Notes: a model not told the origin generated them from the letters alone. Numbered from the stretch's first letter, positions 20,990-31,678 are shown. The stretch is DNA of 64,000 nucleotides from Anniella stebbinsi (GCA_029215795.1 JARDYH010000005.1:34292001-34356000); one strand, 5' to 3'. Numbers and translations are program-made.

Positions 20990-21120
20990 CAAGTTAGCAC
21001 CCTTCAACTCCAAAAGAGTCTCAAGCTGTGAGGGGCTGGCAAAGATTCCTGCCTAAAACCCTGGAGAGCCGCTGACAGTCACAATTGACAAGACTCGGCA
21101 GGCCCAGTATCCCCAACACT
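20990..21120 (+). mobile_element. SINE 3' portion
   Basis: 'ctaaaaccctggagagccgc', 'tgacagtcacaattgacaag' and 'actcggcaggcccagtatcc' follow the middle and tail of the SINE at 42533-42745 ('gaaaccctggagtgccactg', 'tgagtcattgctgacaatat'). The tRNA head is absent. Confidence 0.5.
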
Positions 21121-21194
21121 AGCTGTCCGCATGATGATTAGAAAGCTGATGTTCAGCCCAATTGAGATAAGTTGTGTAACAGGACTAATGGGCA

Positions 21195-21320
21195 TGTCTG
21201 AAGGCAAGCAAGGCAGCCACCTTGCTGAAGCTAAGCAGGTCTGGGAACTGCATGCAGCCACCTTGAGTTTCACAATGGAAGGAAGATGGGATATAAACCT
21301 AGTAAATAAATCAAGGAGGC
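21195..21320 (+). mobile_element. 5S-like head plus LINE-tail SINE fragment
   Basis: 'gctgaagctaagcaggtctgg' matches the 5S rRNA internal phrase GAAGCTAAGCAGGGTC. It is followed by 'ccttgagtttcacaatgg' and 'aagatgggatataaacctagtaaataaa', a LINE tail. This layout suggests a 5S-derived SINE, but only part of the 5S region is present. Confidence 0.45.
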
Positions 21321-22064
21321 TTTTGCTTCCCCTGGAAACTATACACATCCCACGAGGGAAGGTTTCCTTACACTTTGTGAACTCCTGCAAATTGCACCCT
21401 TTCAAAGTTGCGTAATGGTTGCTATGAAAGCTAACCATCCTGTTCTTCTTTCTTTCCTTTTTTTGAGAAAAGGTCAACAAAAACCTGTCCATGGAAAAAG
21501 CTGGATTCTGCATCCTGAATAAATTACACAAATATAGCCATCCAGTCTTGCTATATTTGCTTATATTTCTTAATTACAAATATTTCTTGCCCAAGTGTTC
21601 AAGATTTTCTACCTTCTTGCTCAGTAGCAAAACACATTGAATAACCTGGCTTCTTTTTTTTTTTACCTGCTAAAATGCTTTCGCATTTTTGCCATCCCAC
21701 ACATGTGGAGAATTGTGTTTCAAAAGCTCATTTTTTTAGTATAATCTCTGAGCTGCTGGCATGTGGCACAGCAGAGAGACAACAGAATGAATGGTGCTTG
21801 GGTGGCATGCTTCCATCTCATACTGAATGTCTCACTGCTGAGTTCGCTGTAAGGTGACGGCAGATGGTGCTTCGTTCCTTTTTTGACCAGTGAAAGCTAC
21901 AACTGATGACAGATGGAACGAATGCTCTTCTTTCAACCAACCACTGGTGGGCTGTGCGAGATTACTGGAGAGATATCGAAGGTTTAGAAATTGCTTTACC
22001 CAATAAATGTTCCTCTTGAAATAGTACGATAAAGTGAGGAATTTGGGCGACAATGTGTATTGTC
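21321..22064. other. Unrecognised sequence
   Basis: Short frames only. No repeat or gene recognised. Confidence 0.3.
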
Positions 22065-22635
22065 TTAATTTTAATTTATTTATTTATTTCATTTCTATAC
22101 TGCCCAATAGCCAAAGCTTTCTGGGCAGTTTACAACAATTCAGAAATTAATAAAATACAATATAAAAATACAGCATAAAATGACATATAATAATAATAAC
22201 AATAATAATATTTATTTCTTACCTGCCTCTCCCTTCGGAGAGGGACAGCTAAAAACAGTTCAATAAAATACTAGATCTGTTTAGATGACTGGCATAAATG
22301 TTCCATCATATGCCATTAAATGCCATTAAATGCCTGGGAGTAAAGGGAAGTCTTAAACTGGCACCGAAATGAAGACAGTGTTGGTCCCAAGCGGGCCTGC
22401 ATGGGGAGCTCATTCCATAGCTGGGGGGCTGCCCCATTGAAGGCCCTCTTTCTTTTCGCTACCCTCCGAGCCTCCATTGGTGGAGGTGTGGACTCATGAA
22501 TGGTCCGCCACTTCATTAGCTTGTACCTGGATTAATCACACATAATCATGATTTCAGGGGCTCTTTTCACACCATTGGTGGAGGTGTTATCTTGTGAATG
22601 AGTCTGCCACTTCCTTAGCTTGTATCTGGGTTAAT
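22065..22635 (-). mobile_element. L2-type LINE 3' ends (minus strand) with an extra duplicated segment
   Basis: Two LINE tails in series (about 22080-22180 and 22190-22265) precede a minus-strand frame 22316-22516. That frame reads KRKRAFNGAAPQLWNELPMQARLGPTLSSFRCQFKTSLYSQAF, the L2 C-terminal motif. A segment of about 64 bp is repeated 100 bp apart: 22472-22535 and 22572-22635 (starting CCATTGGTGGAGGTGT and ending with a GGATTAAT/GGGTTAAT variant). Confidence 0.7.
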
Positions 22636-22872
22636 TCAATCCATCCATGTTGGGACCAATTTCCCAAACATTATCCATTCACACAGCCACAATTAGTACT
22701 TAAGAATAGCAGGCATGATCACTTAGTTCCTTCGTGTGCAAAGCATTGGCCTTAGCTTTACAAGGCTTAAGCATCTGCATTTGTATGTAGTCACCCCATG
22801 CCCAGACACATATCCATCTCCCCCTCAAAATGGTCAGACAGATCAATGAATACCTACTCACCTGCATATGTA

Positions 22873-22904
22873 TTTTAATTAATTAATTAATTAATTAATT
22901 AATA
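22873..22904. repeat. (TTAA)n microsatellite
   Basis: Eight TTAA units. Confidence 0.9.
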
Positions 22905-23049
22905 TGGTATTGTTGCCAATGTCAATTATATAGAGTGAATATGGTAAGTGAGTTAAGGGGGAGGGGGAGAGAGTGAATGGAACGTTGGTGTGCTGGCGAC
23001 TGATTGGTGGAGGGCATGAGGTGATAGTGTTTTAAATAAGAGTGTCTAA

Positions 23050-23957
23050 TTAGGGTGACCATATGACAGGAAAAACCCGGATTTGTCAGGATTTTTGGTA
23101 CCAAATCTGGGAAAGGGGGGGGGAATATGATATTTGATGAAAAATCTGGATATTTCCCATCCTCCCCAGCCAAAGGGCAGCTATACTTTAATGAGAATTA
23201 ACAAAAACGCTTACAGCTTCGCTATTTTTAAAGGTAAAGAGATGAAACTTGACAACATGATATCTCTAAGGAAGGGCTTTAGTCTTGCCTAATTTGAAGC
23301 AGATCTGTTCATCCATTGATTTTTAGGATTCTTTTTTTACGTTTGAGGTTTTAAAAACATTTTTTAAACAAAACAATCATTTTTAAAGGTAAAGAGATAA
23401 AATTTGGCAACATGAGAATTCTCAGATAGAGCTTTAGTCTTGCCACGTTTGAAGCAAATCTGTTCATCCGCTGATTTTTTGGGATTTTTTTTTAAGTTTT
23501 AGGTATATACATATATATATATATATATTAAAAACTGTCATTTTTAAAGATTAAAAAAATGAATCTTGGCACCATGATAGCTTTAAGGAAGGGCTTTAGA
23601 CATGCCAAATTTGAAGCATATCTGTTTATCCATTGATTTTTGAGGGAAGGGGAGAATGTATCACACAGAGTATAGCAAAAGCTTCAAAGTACCGCAAAAG
23701 CTACAAAAGTAGGAGTAAGTGAAGTTAATTTCAGATACTTTGTTCTTTTAGTGATTTTATCATTAAGATGTTATGTAAAACAGATTTGTCTTAATTGTGT
23801 GCTGTAAAATCAGATATGTGACCAAGGCTATGTTCAGGTGGGCACACCCCCTTGGTGCTGGACACGCCCCCTGGGGCCAGACATGTTGGTGGGCATGCCG
23901 CCTTGGGAGCCGACCATGTTGTCCTCCTTTTTGGTTTCCAAAATATGGTCATGCTAG
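23050..23957. mobile_element. DNA transposon-like element with TAGGGTGACCATAT ends and three internal tandem repeats
   Basis: The left end TAGGGTGACCATATGACAGG and right end CAAAATATGGTCATGCTA are imperfect inverted repeats about 908 bp apart. Inside, a 155-160-bp unit occurs three times (starts near 23225, 23380 and 23540). Each has 'tttttaaaggtaaagaga'-like, 'gggctttagtcttgcc'-like and 'tttgaagca(g/a)atctgttcatcc'-like words. No long open frame. The TIR core TAGGGTGACC is shared with the 320-bp MITE at 25749-26068. Confidence 0.65.
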
Positions 23958-24390
23958 AGTTAGTTCATGTTAGAGAGTGCAGGGATGAGTTTGTTATTTT
24001 GTGGTTAGAGGTTGAGGGAGGAATTGAACATAGGATAGGTATAATAATAAAGATACAATAGCTTCAGTGCTTTATTGAACACACACACAAATACACATTA
24101 TCTACTGTTTTAAAGTGTTATTAATAAATAATCATTTATTTTGTTCCTCAGCATTCAAGTATGGCATCTATTCTTCAAGACAGTCAATGTGAGACAATAG
24201 CTATATTATTGGGAATATATGGTGGCAGCGATATTGAGAGTGGTCAAAGTCTGGTAGGAAAAGCGGTATTTCCTTGATCTCAGCTTAAAAGTGTATAGGG
24301 GCAAGGTTTGAAGTGAAGGATAAAGCCCCTTTTATGCACCACAAGCGTAGCAATGGCCTCAGGGAAGGGATCCCTAGGGGAGGGGTACAG
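23958..24390. other. Unrecognised sequence
   Basis: No feature recognised. Confidence 0.3.
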
Positions 24391-24394
24391 CATC

Positions 24395-24600
24395 CTCCTC
24401 GTCCAAGAAGCTCAGAGTGAACTACATAAAGAGCACAGAATGCCATTTTTCTCATGAAAACCTTGTCAGGTAAAGGAGACTGGAAGAGAGAAAACCCAGT
24501 TAGCCCAGGGTCACCCAGTGAGCTTCATAGCTGAGCAGGGATTTGGACCCAGCACTCCTCCACTACAGCACAACTGTAGCCTACTCCAAATTTGATCAGG
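24395..24600 (-). mobile_element. CORE-SINE/MIR-like SINE (minus strand)
   Basis: 'agcccagggtcacccagtga', 'gcttcatagctgagcaggg', 'atttggacccagcactcc' and 'ctacagcacaactgtagcc' follow the order of reverse-complement MIR-type SINEs (core 'gtcac.cagtgagcttcat.gc', B box GGATTTGAACCC). A second antisense copy lies at 50985-51155 and a sense copy at 33395-33490. Confidence 0.65.
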
Positions 24601-24673
24601 ACTCTAGCTCTAGATGTATTTGCTTAGAGCTGAAAAGAATTTTCATTGAGAAACTGAAGCAATTCTCCTAATT

Positions 24674-25034
24674 GAGGCTGCCTCTACATGAGAGATTTAA
24701 AGCTCTTTCAAGTCTTATTAAAAATTTTACCTCTACATGAGCGGAGCGCAAATTGGGAGTTGAGGCGCATTATCTATTCGATTATGCGCATTATCAAATG
24801 TGCGTTAAATAGCGAGTTTTATTTTGCTGCGGACCATTAAAGCGCATTTTGACTATGTAAACAAGCGATTCTCCACATTAACTACTTCTAAAGCGCATTT
24901 CAAACAACCGGTAAGGCCACCAGTTGTGCGCTCAATTACCTCCCGCGTACAGTCATTTACCATAAAGCGCTGCCGAGAAGATGCACATAATCGGAGAACC
25001 AGGCGTCAAACCGAATTCTTGTAGAGGGGGTCTC
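24674..25034. mobile_element. MITE family M-GCGCATT, copy 1 (about 360 bp)
   Basis: The left end GAGGCTGCCTCTACATGAG and right end CTTGTAGAGGGGGTCTC are inverted repeats. The interior carries repeated GCGCATT/AATGCGC-type words, several mutated. It aligns throughout with 31679-32037. Non-coding. Confidence 0.8.
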
Positions 25035-25280
25035 ATACTTGTCTGGAATAACTTAAATGGTATATCCCCCCACTCACCTACCCTCCATGTCTTGTGCAAT
25101 GCATTTTGCTAAACCCTGCTCACTCACTAACCACAGTCAGACCGTCTGCAGCAGGGTTAGCAGCTCTAACCATGGCTTAAAGTGTTGTGTACGCCAGCAC
25201 AGCTTGTGGTTAGCGCTAACCCCAGAGAACCGCAGTTTCTCTAGCCACAGAGCCTGAAGTGTCGACTGAACAAGCTCCGT
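25035..25280. mobile_element. hAT-like MITE remnant
   Basis: GCTAACC/GGTTAGC words in both orientations ('ctaaccacagtcag', 'gggttagcagctctaaccatgg', 'tgtggttagcgctaacccc') and a right end GTGTCGACTGAACA resemble the TIR of the element at 6525-6733 (GTATTGTCTGAACAGG). The left end was not found. Confidence 0.4.
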
Positions 25281-25298
25281 CTCTCTTTTTGCAACATT

Positions 25299-25543
25299 GG
25301 CCTAATCTACACCAAGCAGGATATTGCACTATGAAAGCAGTATGAAAGCAGTATATAAAAGGCAGGAGCCACACCAAGCAGGACATAGTGGTATGAAAGC
25401 GGTATGTGGTATGTGTCAATGGGCCCCAACAGTTGTCAGTGCACTTCAATGCCACTGTAAAGCAGTTGTGTGGCCCCTGCCTTTTATATGCCGCTTTCAT
25501 ATCACTTTCATAGTGCAGTATCCTGCTTGGTGTGGATTATGCC
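25299..25543. mobile_element. MITE family M-CTACAC, copy 2 (245 bp, long inverted repeat)
   Basis: Ends GGCCTAATCTACACCAAGC and GCTTGGTGTGGATTATGCC are inverted repeats continuing inward as long arms (AGCAGGATATTGCACTATGA opposite TCATAGTGCAGTATCCTGCT; TATAAAAGGCAGGAGCCACA opposite TGTGTGGCCCCTGCCTTTTA). The centre is GGGCCCCAACAGTTGTCAGT. The left arm contains a second copy of ACACCAAGCAGGA. Confidence 0.8.
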
Positions 25544-25740
25544 ACTGACAGTTATGGACATGGTTGGATTTAGGGAGTTTGATTAAAATATGAATCCATG
25601 CTGATTAAAATATGAATCCATGCCCACCAGGTGCAGAAGCACAGCCCATGCTCTGGATGTGCATCTGCATTGCGCTGCTCCATTGAATTGGCTGCATGTA
25701 TATTTCGCTTCCAACAGGAATGTGCCATCTCCATTGGAAG

Positions 25741-26076
25741 TGCACTGGTAGGGTGACCAGATAAAATCCAGGTCAGGGCTCATGTAACTTTAACAGTTGT
25801 AGAGAAAAGGGAATTTCAGCCAGTGTTATTTGTATGCAGTTAGTTCCTGGTGAAATTCCCTCTTCATCACAACAGTTAAAGGTGCATGCACTATACTAGA
25901 GTGACCATACACGAAAGAAGGCAGGACCCCTGCAATTTTAACTGTTGTGATGAAGAGGGAATTTCACCAGGAACTAATTGCATACAAATGACACTGGCTG
26001 AAATTCCCTTTTCTGTACAACTGTTAAAGTTACATGAGCCCTGACCTGGATTTTATCTGGTCACCCTACGCACTAG
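25741..26076. mobile_element. Nested-palindrome hAT-like MITE, 320 bp (25749-26068), copy A
   Basis: Ends are TAGGGTGACCAGATAAAAT and ATTTTATCTGGTCACCCTA (perfect inverted repeats). The whole element is nearly palindromic, and each half is itself a hairpin built from an 'ACTTTAACAGTTGTAGAG...' type arm. Flanking 8-mers TGCACTGG and CGCACTAG match at 6 of 8 positions, an aged 8-bp target duplication. Outer ends differ from copies C-E (GGATTTTATC rather than CCTTTTCATAT). Confidence 0.85.
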
Positions 26077-27635
26077 CAGTGGTACATGACTAGAACTGGA
26101 GGAGCAGGGAACAGGGTGTAAATTAATGAATCTTGACATCAATGGCTCCCCACCCCAAAGTCTTCGAAGTCTCATTCGAAACACTTCACATTTCTTTTAT
26201 GAAATAAAACAAGTGACTGTTTCAACATTTCACATCTCCAAAAAATAATAATAATTTAAAAAAATGCCATGGTTTCAGCTCTACCGCTCTGTGAGGGTGG
26301 CTGGGAGGAGAATAAACCCTGATGGGGAAACTGGCTCACAGAGAGAAAGAAAAGGGTTGTTCACTGTAATGCAGTGTGAGGAACTGAACTCTCTCTACCT
26401 CTGCATTGTATGGCAGCTTCCATGTTCCAAGTAATCCTTCCTGAATTCCTTGGTAGCACGGTGACACCCTGCTAGAATAACGCTTCATTATCATGCCTGT
26501 GCAATTGCTGCAGTATGTGGTTTGCACGGCAGCGCTGCCTGCATATTTTGCTGTTCCTGTGGCCTCGTGGGCTGCCAGCGTGTGCATTCCCCAATCCCTG
26601 TTCTTCCCACTCAGTGTTAATGCTGGGGCAATTATGGCCCTTAACTGTGCAATTTGAGGATCAGGCTCTCTTTGTCACAGTGTTCTCAACAGATCTAGTG
26701 ACTTTTCCTTACCTCACAGGAGGATGAAATTTATTCAAGGCTGTGAAGCGGTTTGATAACTCCAGCAGCCAAGGGCCACACACATACTATAGGTACTCTT
26801 CAGCCACAAAATATGCCTGAGGTTGACTTGTCGGCTAGAAAAAATAATAATAAAAAACCCAGAGTCTGGGGAATTAAAGGGTTAAGAGCCAAGGAGGTAA
26901 AATTATGGGGGGGGCGGGGAAGAGAACAGTCAACAAAAGCACCCTCGTGTCTGATTTAATTAAGAGATAATCCCCTTTCTATTAGCCACGATAATCATGA
27001 CTCACCAGTAGTTAATGAAGGCAAATGTACACAATGATGACATCATGTGAACAACCCGAAGTCTCTGGGACAAGAAATGAAAAGGATTACCCCAGTATAG
27101 CCTGCCCCTGAGCCTATGGCTGCCAGGCTTGGGTTGGGAGTAAAAATTGAACATGAGAAATACTTCTTGAAGCACTAACATGAGAAAAGAATTATACAAT
27201 CTCAAGTTATTAAAAACAATAAGCTCGCCTTTCAAAATATCTCATTTACTTAGAATAATACACACTCGGCTCGACATAAGGTTGCGATTGGATTGCTTCA
27301 TGTCAATGACATCATGACCCACAAAAGCAAAGTCCATGCATTTTATCAACAGTCCTAATATCACATCCTCCCCTCTGGTATAGAACTGTAGTCTCCTCTT
27401 TAATCTGTGGTATGGTGGATAAAACCTGATATGGATAGGAGTTTTAAATGGGTCTAAGCTTCACTTCAGCAAAGCGACTCCTGACTGATGAATGGGTAAG
27501 CCAGAAAAGGATCATAACAATCACAACCCAGGGATTTCAATAAGCTGCCTTGTTTTGTAATGCTAACAGATGCATTGAAGGATCTTGAAAAGGAGCAAGT
27601 CAATACATGTGTAATGGAGGCTAGGGGAAGAGAGA
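26077..27635. other. Mostly unrecognised, possibly unique sequence
   Basis: No repeats recognised apart from short A-rich runs. Around 26955-27050, 'tgatttaattaagagataat', 'agccacgataatcatgact' and 'aatgatgacatcatgtg' give a cluster of homeodomain-like and CRE-like words. I found no exon. Confidence 0.3.
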
Positions 27636-27639
27636 TTAG

Positions 27640-27850
27640 CCCAGTTCAGGCATGGTTAACAAACCACCTATAACTCTAAAACAACCCATAGGCTGTGAGT
27701 GATTTGTTAACCATGCCAACAATCCATCTTCACCAGGTTTGGATGTCACAATAAGCCATAGAGACCACCTATCATGGCTTGAATATTCACAACCCACTGT
27801 GAACAAGCTATGGTGGACTGCAGTGGTTGTGTAAATCAGGCCATTGTCTT
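27640..27850. mobile_element. Possible MITE, hAT-like, degraded
   Basis: 'catggttaacaaaccacct', 'gatttgttaaccatgccaac' and 'gtgtaaatcaggccatt' show inverted GGTTAACAAA words and an end resembling GGCCTGATTTACAC. Ends are not clear enough to define TIRs. Confidence 0.35.
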
Positions 27851-28965
27851 CCTAAATCAAGAGAGAGTGGAGATGATACATCATCTGCCAAATAGCGCAG
27901 CTATTACCCATGAAACTGATGGAAAGGGGTGAGGAAAAAGAAGAAAAGCACCAATACAGGAATTAAAAGCAAGGACCTCAAAAGTGCACTAAATTACACT
28001 TTCTTCAGCCCAGTGTGTTTTGTTTTTTAAAAAAAATAAATTGGGGACACTGTAAAACAAAGCATTCTTTATGATCGGTTCTTATGTGCGATGCATTGAT
28101 TGATTAATTGGTTGATAGAAATCCACATGAGAATTTGTACTTCAATACATATTTGTGAATGCATTTACTCACAAAATGAATCCCTCGAGCACCCCTAAGC
28201 ATTACATCCTAAAAATGCTGTTGAAATTATTACATTAAATTCAAAAATATAGATGTGTTTGGGATTTTTTTCAAAGGTAAGAAACTCCCCACAGAAAAAA
28301 CCCTTTTCATCTGCTCCCTCAGATTAGGTGCTCTTCACCATCCAAAATATACCATTTAAGATCTATGGAATTGTTGCCTATTATGCAATATTTAAAATAA
28401 TAAAGGCAGAATTCTATCATTTAAATTCTCCATTTTCCTTACTGCCCTATTTTTGATGTCAGCTCTGAGAGATAATCATGTGAATTACTCCCCCAGATTG
28501 AATTATTCTGCGGCACCAGTACACATACCATATTACAGATGCGAATGCTGGACAAGAAAACCACATCAATAAAGGAGTAGATAAATAAATGAATAGAGGA
28601 GAAGAGATTTGGGAGCAGAGCTTGGAGATGTCTGAGGTAGGGCCCTTTTTCTAATTATGGGATGGTAAGTTGGGAGATTCTAGATGCCCAGGCGAACTGA
28701 ATAAATAAATCTCAAAAGAAAAAGATAGTTGTCTGCCAAGAAACCTAATACTGAATGTTGGGAGCGCTACTCCGAAAAAGATTTAATTGGAGATATAGCC
28801 CTAAGAATATGTAAATAGTCTCTCATTTTCTCGACTGAAAGGAGAAACAGATGCCAGGCCTGGGATCTGAGATTAAATATGAAAAGCAGCAAGGCCTCCA
28901 AAATGTTATTTAAAATGTATGTAATGAGATACCTATCTCCTTAAAGGATCGTGCAGCACTTTGCG
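27851..28965. other. Unrecognised AT-rich, apparently unique sequence
   Basis: No TE signature. Composition and lack of repeats would suit an intron or regulatory desert. 28385-28520 contains several ATTAAAT/AATTATT words. Confidence 0.3.
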
Positions 28966-28974
28966 TTTTGTGCG

Positions 28975-28976
<2 letters not shown>

Positions 28977-29012
<36 letters not shown>
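28977..29012. repeat. (TA)n microsatellite
   Basis: About 18 AT units. Confidence 0.95.
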
Positions 29013-29014
<2 letters not shown>

Positions 29015-29492
29015 TTGCAAAAACCTACTGGGATTAGAGCTTCCCCTGGCCATTATTGCAAAATCGTGCTGGGCAGCAGCATCCCAGAAGCCCTTGTGCC
29101 AATGGAAACCTAATGAAGCAAATGGCTCTCATAGTAATACTAGGCTGACCTGATGGGAGACACAGATACATTCAAGCGAGGATATTATTTAGGGAGGCCA
29201 GGGGAGAGGATTTCCCACCTGGGTTTCAGACCATACAGAGTTCTCCCTCAGACCAACTCCCTGGTTCAGCACATACACGCCTGGTAAAGAAGTGATGCTA
29301 GCCATGTAAAATAAACACATCTTTGCATTAAAAGTAGCAAATATCACAATTAAGCCGGGTCATTGGTTCATGTGTGTACAGCTATGTTAACACTTTCATC
29401 AGGACCCTAGCTGGAAAGGAAAGGGTTAAAGTTCCAGTTCCCATAAATTCATCGTCAGCTGCTATCTGCATTTTTTTAAATGCATATTAGAT
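29013..29492. other. Unrecognised sequence
   Basis: No gene or repeat recognised. Confidence 0.3.
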
Positions 29493-29732
29493 TAGGGTGA
29501 CCAGATAAAATCCAGGTCAGGGCTCATGTAACTTTAACAGTTGTAGAGAAAAGGGAATTTCTGCCAGTGTCATTTGTATGCAATTAGTTCCTGGTGAAAT
29601 TCCCTCTTCATCACAACAGTTAAAGTTGCAGGGACCCTGCCTTCTTTTGTATATGGTCACTCTAGAATAGTGCCTGCAACTTTGACTGTTGTGATGAAGA
29701 GGGAATTTCACCAGGAACTAATTGCATACAAA
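29493..29732. mobile_element. Nested-palindrome MITE copy B, truncated at 240 bp
   Basis: It begins TAGGGTGACCAGATAAAAT like copy A and continues through the internal GTGACTC/TGGTCACT TIR-like core to 'ctaattgcatacaaa', then switches directly into L2 sequence. The last 80 bp expected from the 320-bp copies are absent after the L2. Confidence 0.85.
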
Positions 29733-30116
29733 CCCTACATGGTTTGGGTCCAGGTTACCTGTGGGATCGCCTTTTCCCATACAATCCGCCCTACATGCTC
29801 AGGTCCTCTGGGAAGAATTTACTTCAGTCAACAAAAACTAGACTGACAACCGTTACCCAGAGGACCTTTTCTTCTGCCTCTCCCAGATTGTGGAATGACC
29901 TGCCGGGAGAGATCCGCCAACTCACCAGTCTCCAGGAATTTAAAACAGCTATAAAGACTGATCTCTTCCGGCAGGCCTACCCAGGTGAATTTTAAGTGTT
30001 TTTATTGGTGTTTTATTGGTATATTAATGATGTATTGGTTTTATGTGTTTTTAATCACTTTTGTGTATTTTATGTTGATGTTGTTCCCCGCCTCGATCCG
30101 GAGTGAGAGGCGGGTG
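29731..30116 (+). mobile_element. L2-type LINE 3' end, relatively intact C-terminus
   Basis: In frame from 29744 it reads GPGYLWDRLFPYNPPYMLRSSGKNLLQSTKTRLTTVTQRTFSSASPRLWNDLPGEIRQL..., then AIKTDLFRQAYPGEF. It is nearly the same as the copy at 57600-57856. The 3' UTR with T-rich repeats ends in CCCGCCTCgatccggagtGAGAGGCGGG and TAA triplets. 5' truncated exactly inside the MITE, so this L2 inserted after the MITE or removed its end. Confidence 0.85.

Positions 30117-30117
<1 letters not shown>

Positions 30118-30185
<68 letters not shown>
30118..30185. repeat. (TAA)n(TTA)n compound microsatellite, self-complementary
   Basis: About 13 TAA units directly followed by about 10 TTA units. The two halves are inverted complements and can form a hairpin. 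Confidence 0.9.
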
Positions 30186-30186
<1 letters not shown>

Positions 30187-31678
30187 GTACACTGACCTCT
30201 CACCCTCTCTCTCAACAGTCGTTTCCCTCTGCTTTCCATCACCCAGGGGAAACTTCTTCTTTTTTACAGCTTTTTAGCTATCATGGAAAATTGTGACGCC
30301 TGACCCTCCTACAGTCTCGTGAATTGGCCAAGGCAGACTGATTGGCACCTCTGCAAAGTCTGAGGTCATGACCATTGCCTCTGCCATCTGCCTCTGAGCT
30401 CAGAGTTCCCACACAGGGTTGTAATGCATCTCTTGTCCACCAACAAGCCATCTATGAAGCAGGGTGGGAAGGAGGGAGTGGAGGAAGACGGCTGAATGTA
30501 GCTTTCAGTCAGATCATTTTCATCCAGTCAAAACAGCAACACTGCCACTTAGCCCGCCTACCGGCTTTCATCAAGGAATAAGTGCAATGGTCATCGGAAG
30601 TGTTACAATCCACACACATGGGCTCACCAGTGATGCCATCAGGGCAGGACTTTGGGGAGGACATCCAGAGCGCCACTCAGCAGAATGGACAAGCGGGCCT
30701 TCAAATGCAGCAGGGCTGGCTTCACTCAAGTTGAAGCAAATGAAGGAATACACATTACCATCTAATGCAACAGGAGAGGTCTGTAAGACAAATCCAGATT
30801 CTAATGGTTCCTAAGTGCACCACTGTCACACAGATGAGCTCTGTCCTGCATGAAGCAAGGTGAGGTGCCCGCTTCAGGTGGAGGAGCAGGAGGAGCGGCA
30901 AATTGTGCCACTCCCCCTCTGCCCCTGCTGCCTCCAGTAGGTGCTCTGGAAAGCCCTGGCAGCCATTCTCCCACCATGGCATTTGGCCCAGTAAGAGAGC
31001 AGATGGTAAGGCTCTTTGGAGCAGCCGCCTGCCCTCTATTTCCCTTCTCATGCACATTTACCTTTGCTGCCGTGTCGGCTCTGTGAGAATTGTGTGGCTG
31101 GAAGAAGCCATTGCGGGGATCAAGATCCAGGCGCTCTAGCGAGATCCCACCAGCCAAGTTCTCATAAGACCAAACCAGCTGAGCTCTCATGAGAGCCCTG
31201 CAGCTAGAAGAGCAAGTGCAGGGACAGTGCCACAGGTAAGAGAGGAATGATGTGGCAGGGATGCGAAGGACCATAATGTGATGGCAGGGATGGGGGGGAA
31301 AGGATGCAATGTGGTGGGGGGGAGGGATGTGCTGCGGCAGCACTGGCACATGTTCCCTCGTGCCTCAGGTGACAAGAGAGCTGGGGCCGGGGCTGATCCT
31401 CCTGGACCAAATTCCTAGGACTTGGAGTTCCTGCTGCCATCCTCAATAAACAAGAGTCCCTGATCCATCCATTCTATGTAAACTTTGATTGGGGTGAGGA
31501 ATGAACTGAAAGATTCCTTTTCCTCTGGTGTATAGTGGGCCTAGCAGATGGCTGATGTTGCAGGGTCCCGGAGCCATTAAACAAGCCTCATGGACCAAGG
31601 TACATCTCTTGGAGAGGATACCTGGAACAATACTGTGGGATATGGGCTTTATGGAATCCCGGCCTACGGAGGCAGCAT
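30186..31678. other. Unrecognised sequence
   Basis: It contains purine-rich and GGG-rich stretches (31270-31330). Open frames such as the 182-codon minus frame 30801-31349 have no domain signature and overlap frames of similar length on the other strand, so I do not call a gene. Confidence 0.3.

Noticed and set aside
21220..21250. 5S rRNA gene
   Set aside because: Only a short internal 5S phrase is present, followed by a LINE tail. This fits a 5S-derived SINE fragment better than a gene.
30801..31349. 182-codon minus-strand open frame rich in Pro/His/Ser
   Set aside because: Three or more frames are open over the same GC-biased region on both strands, and none shows a domain. Most likely chance.
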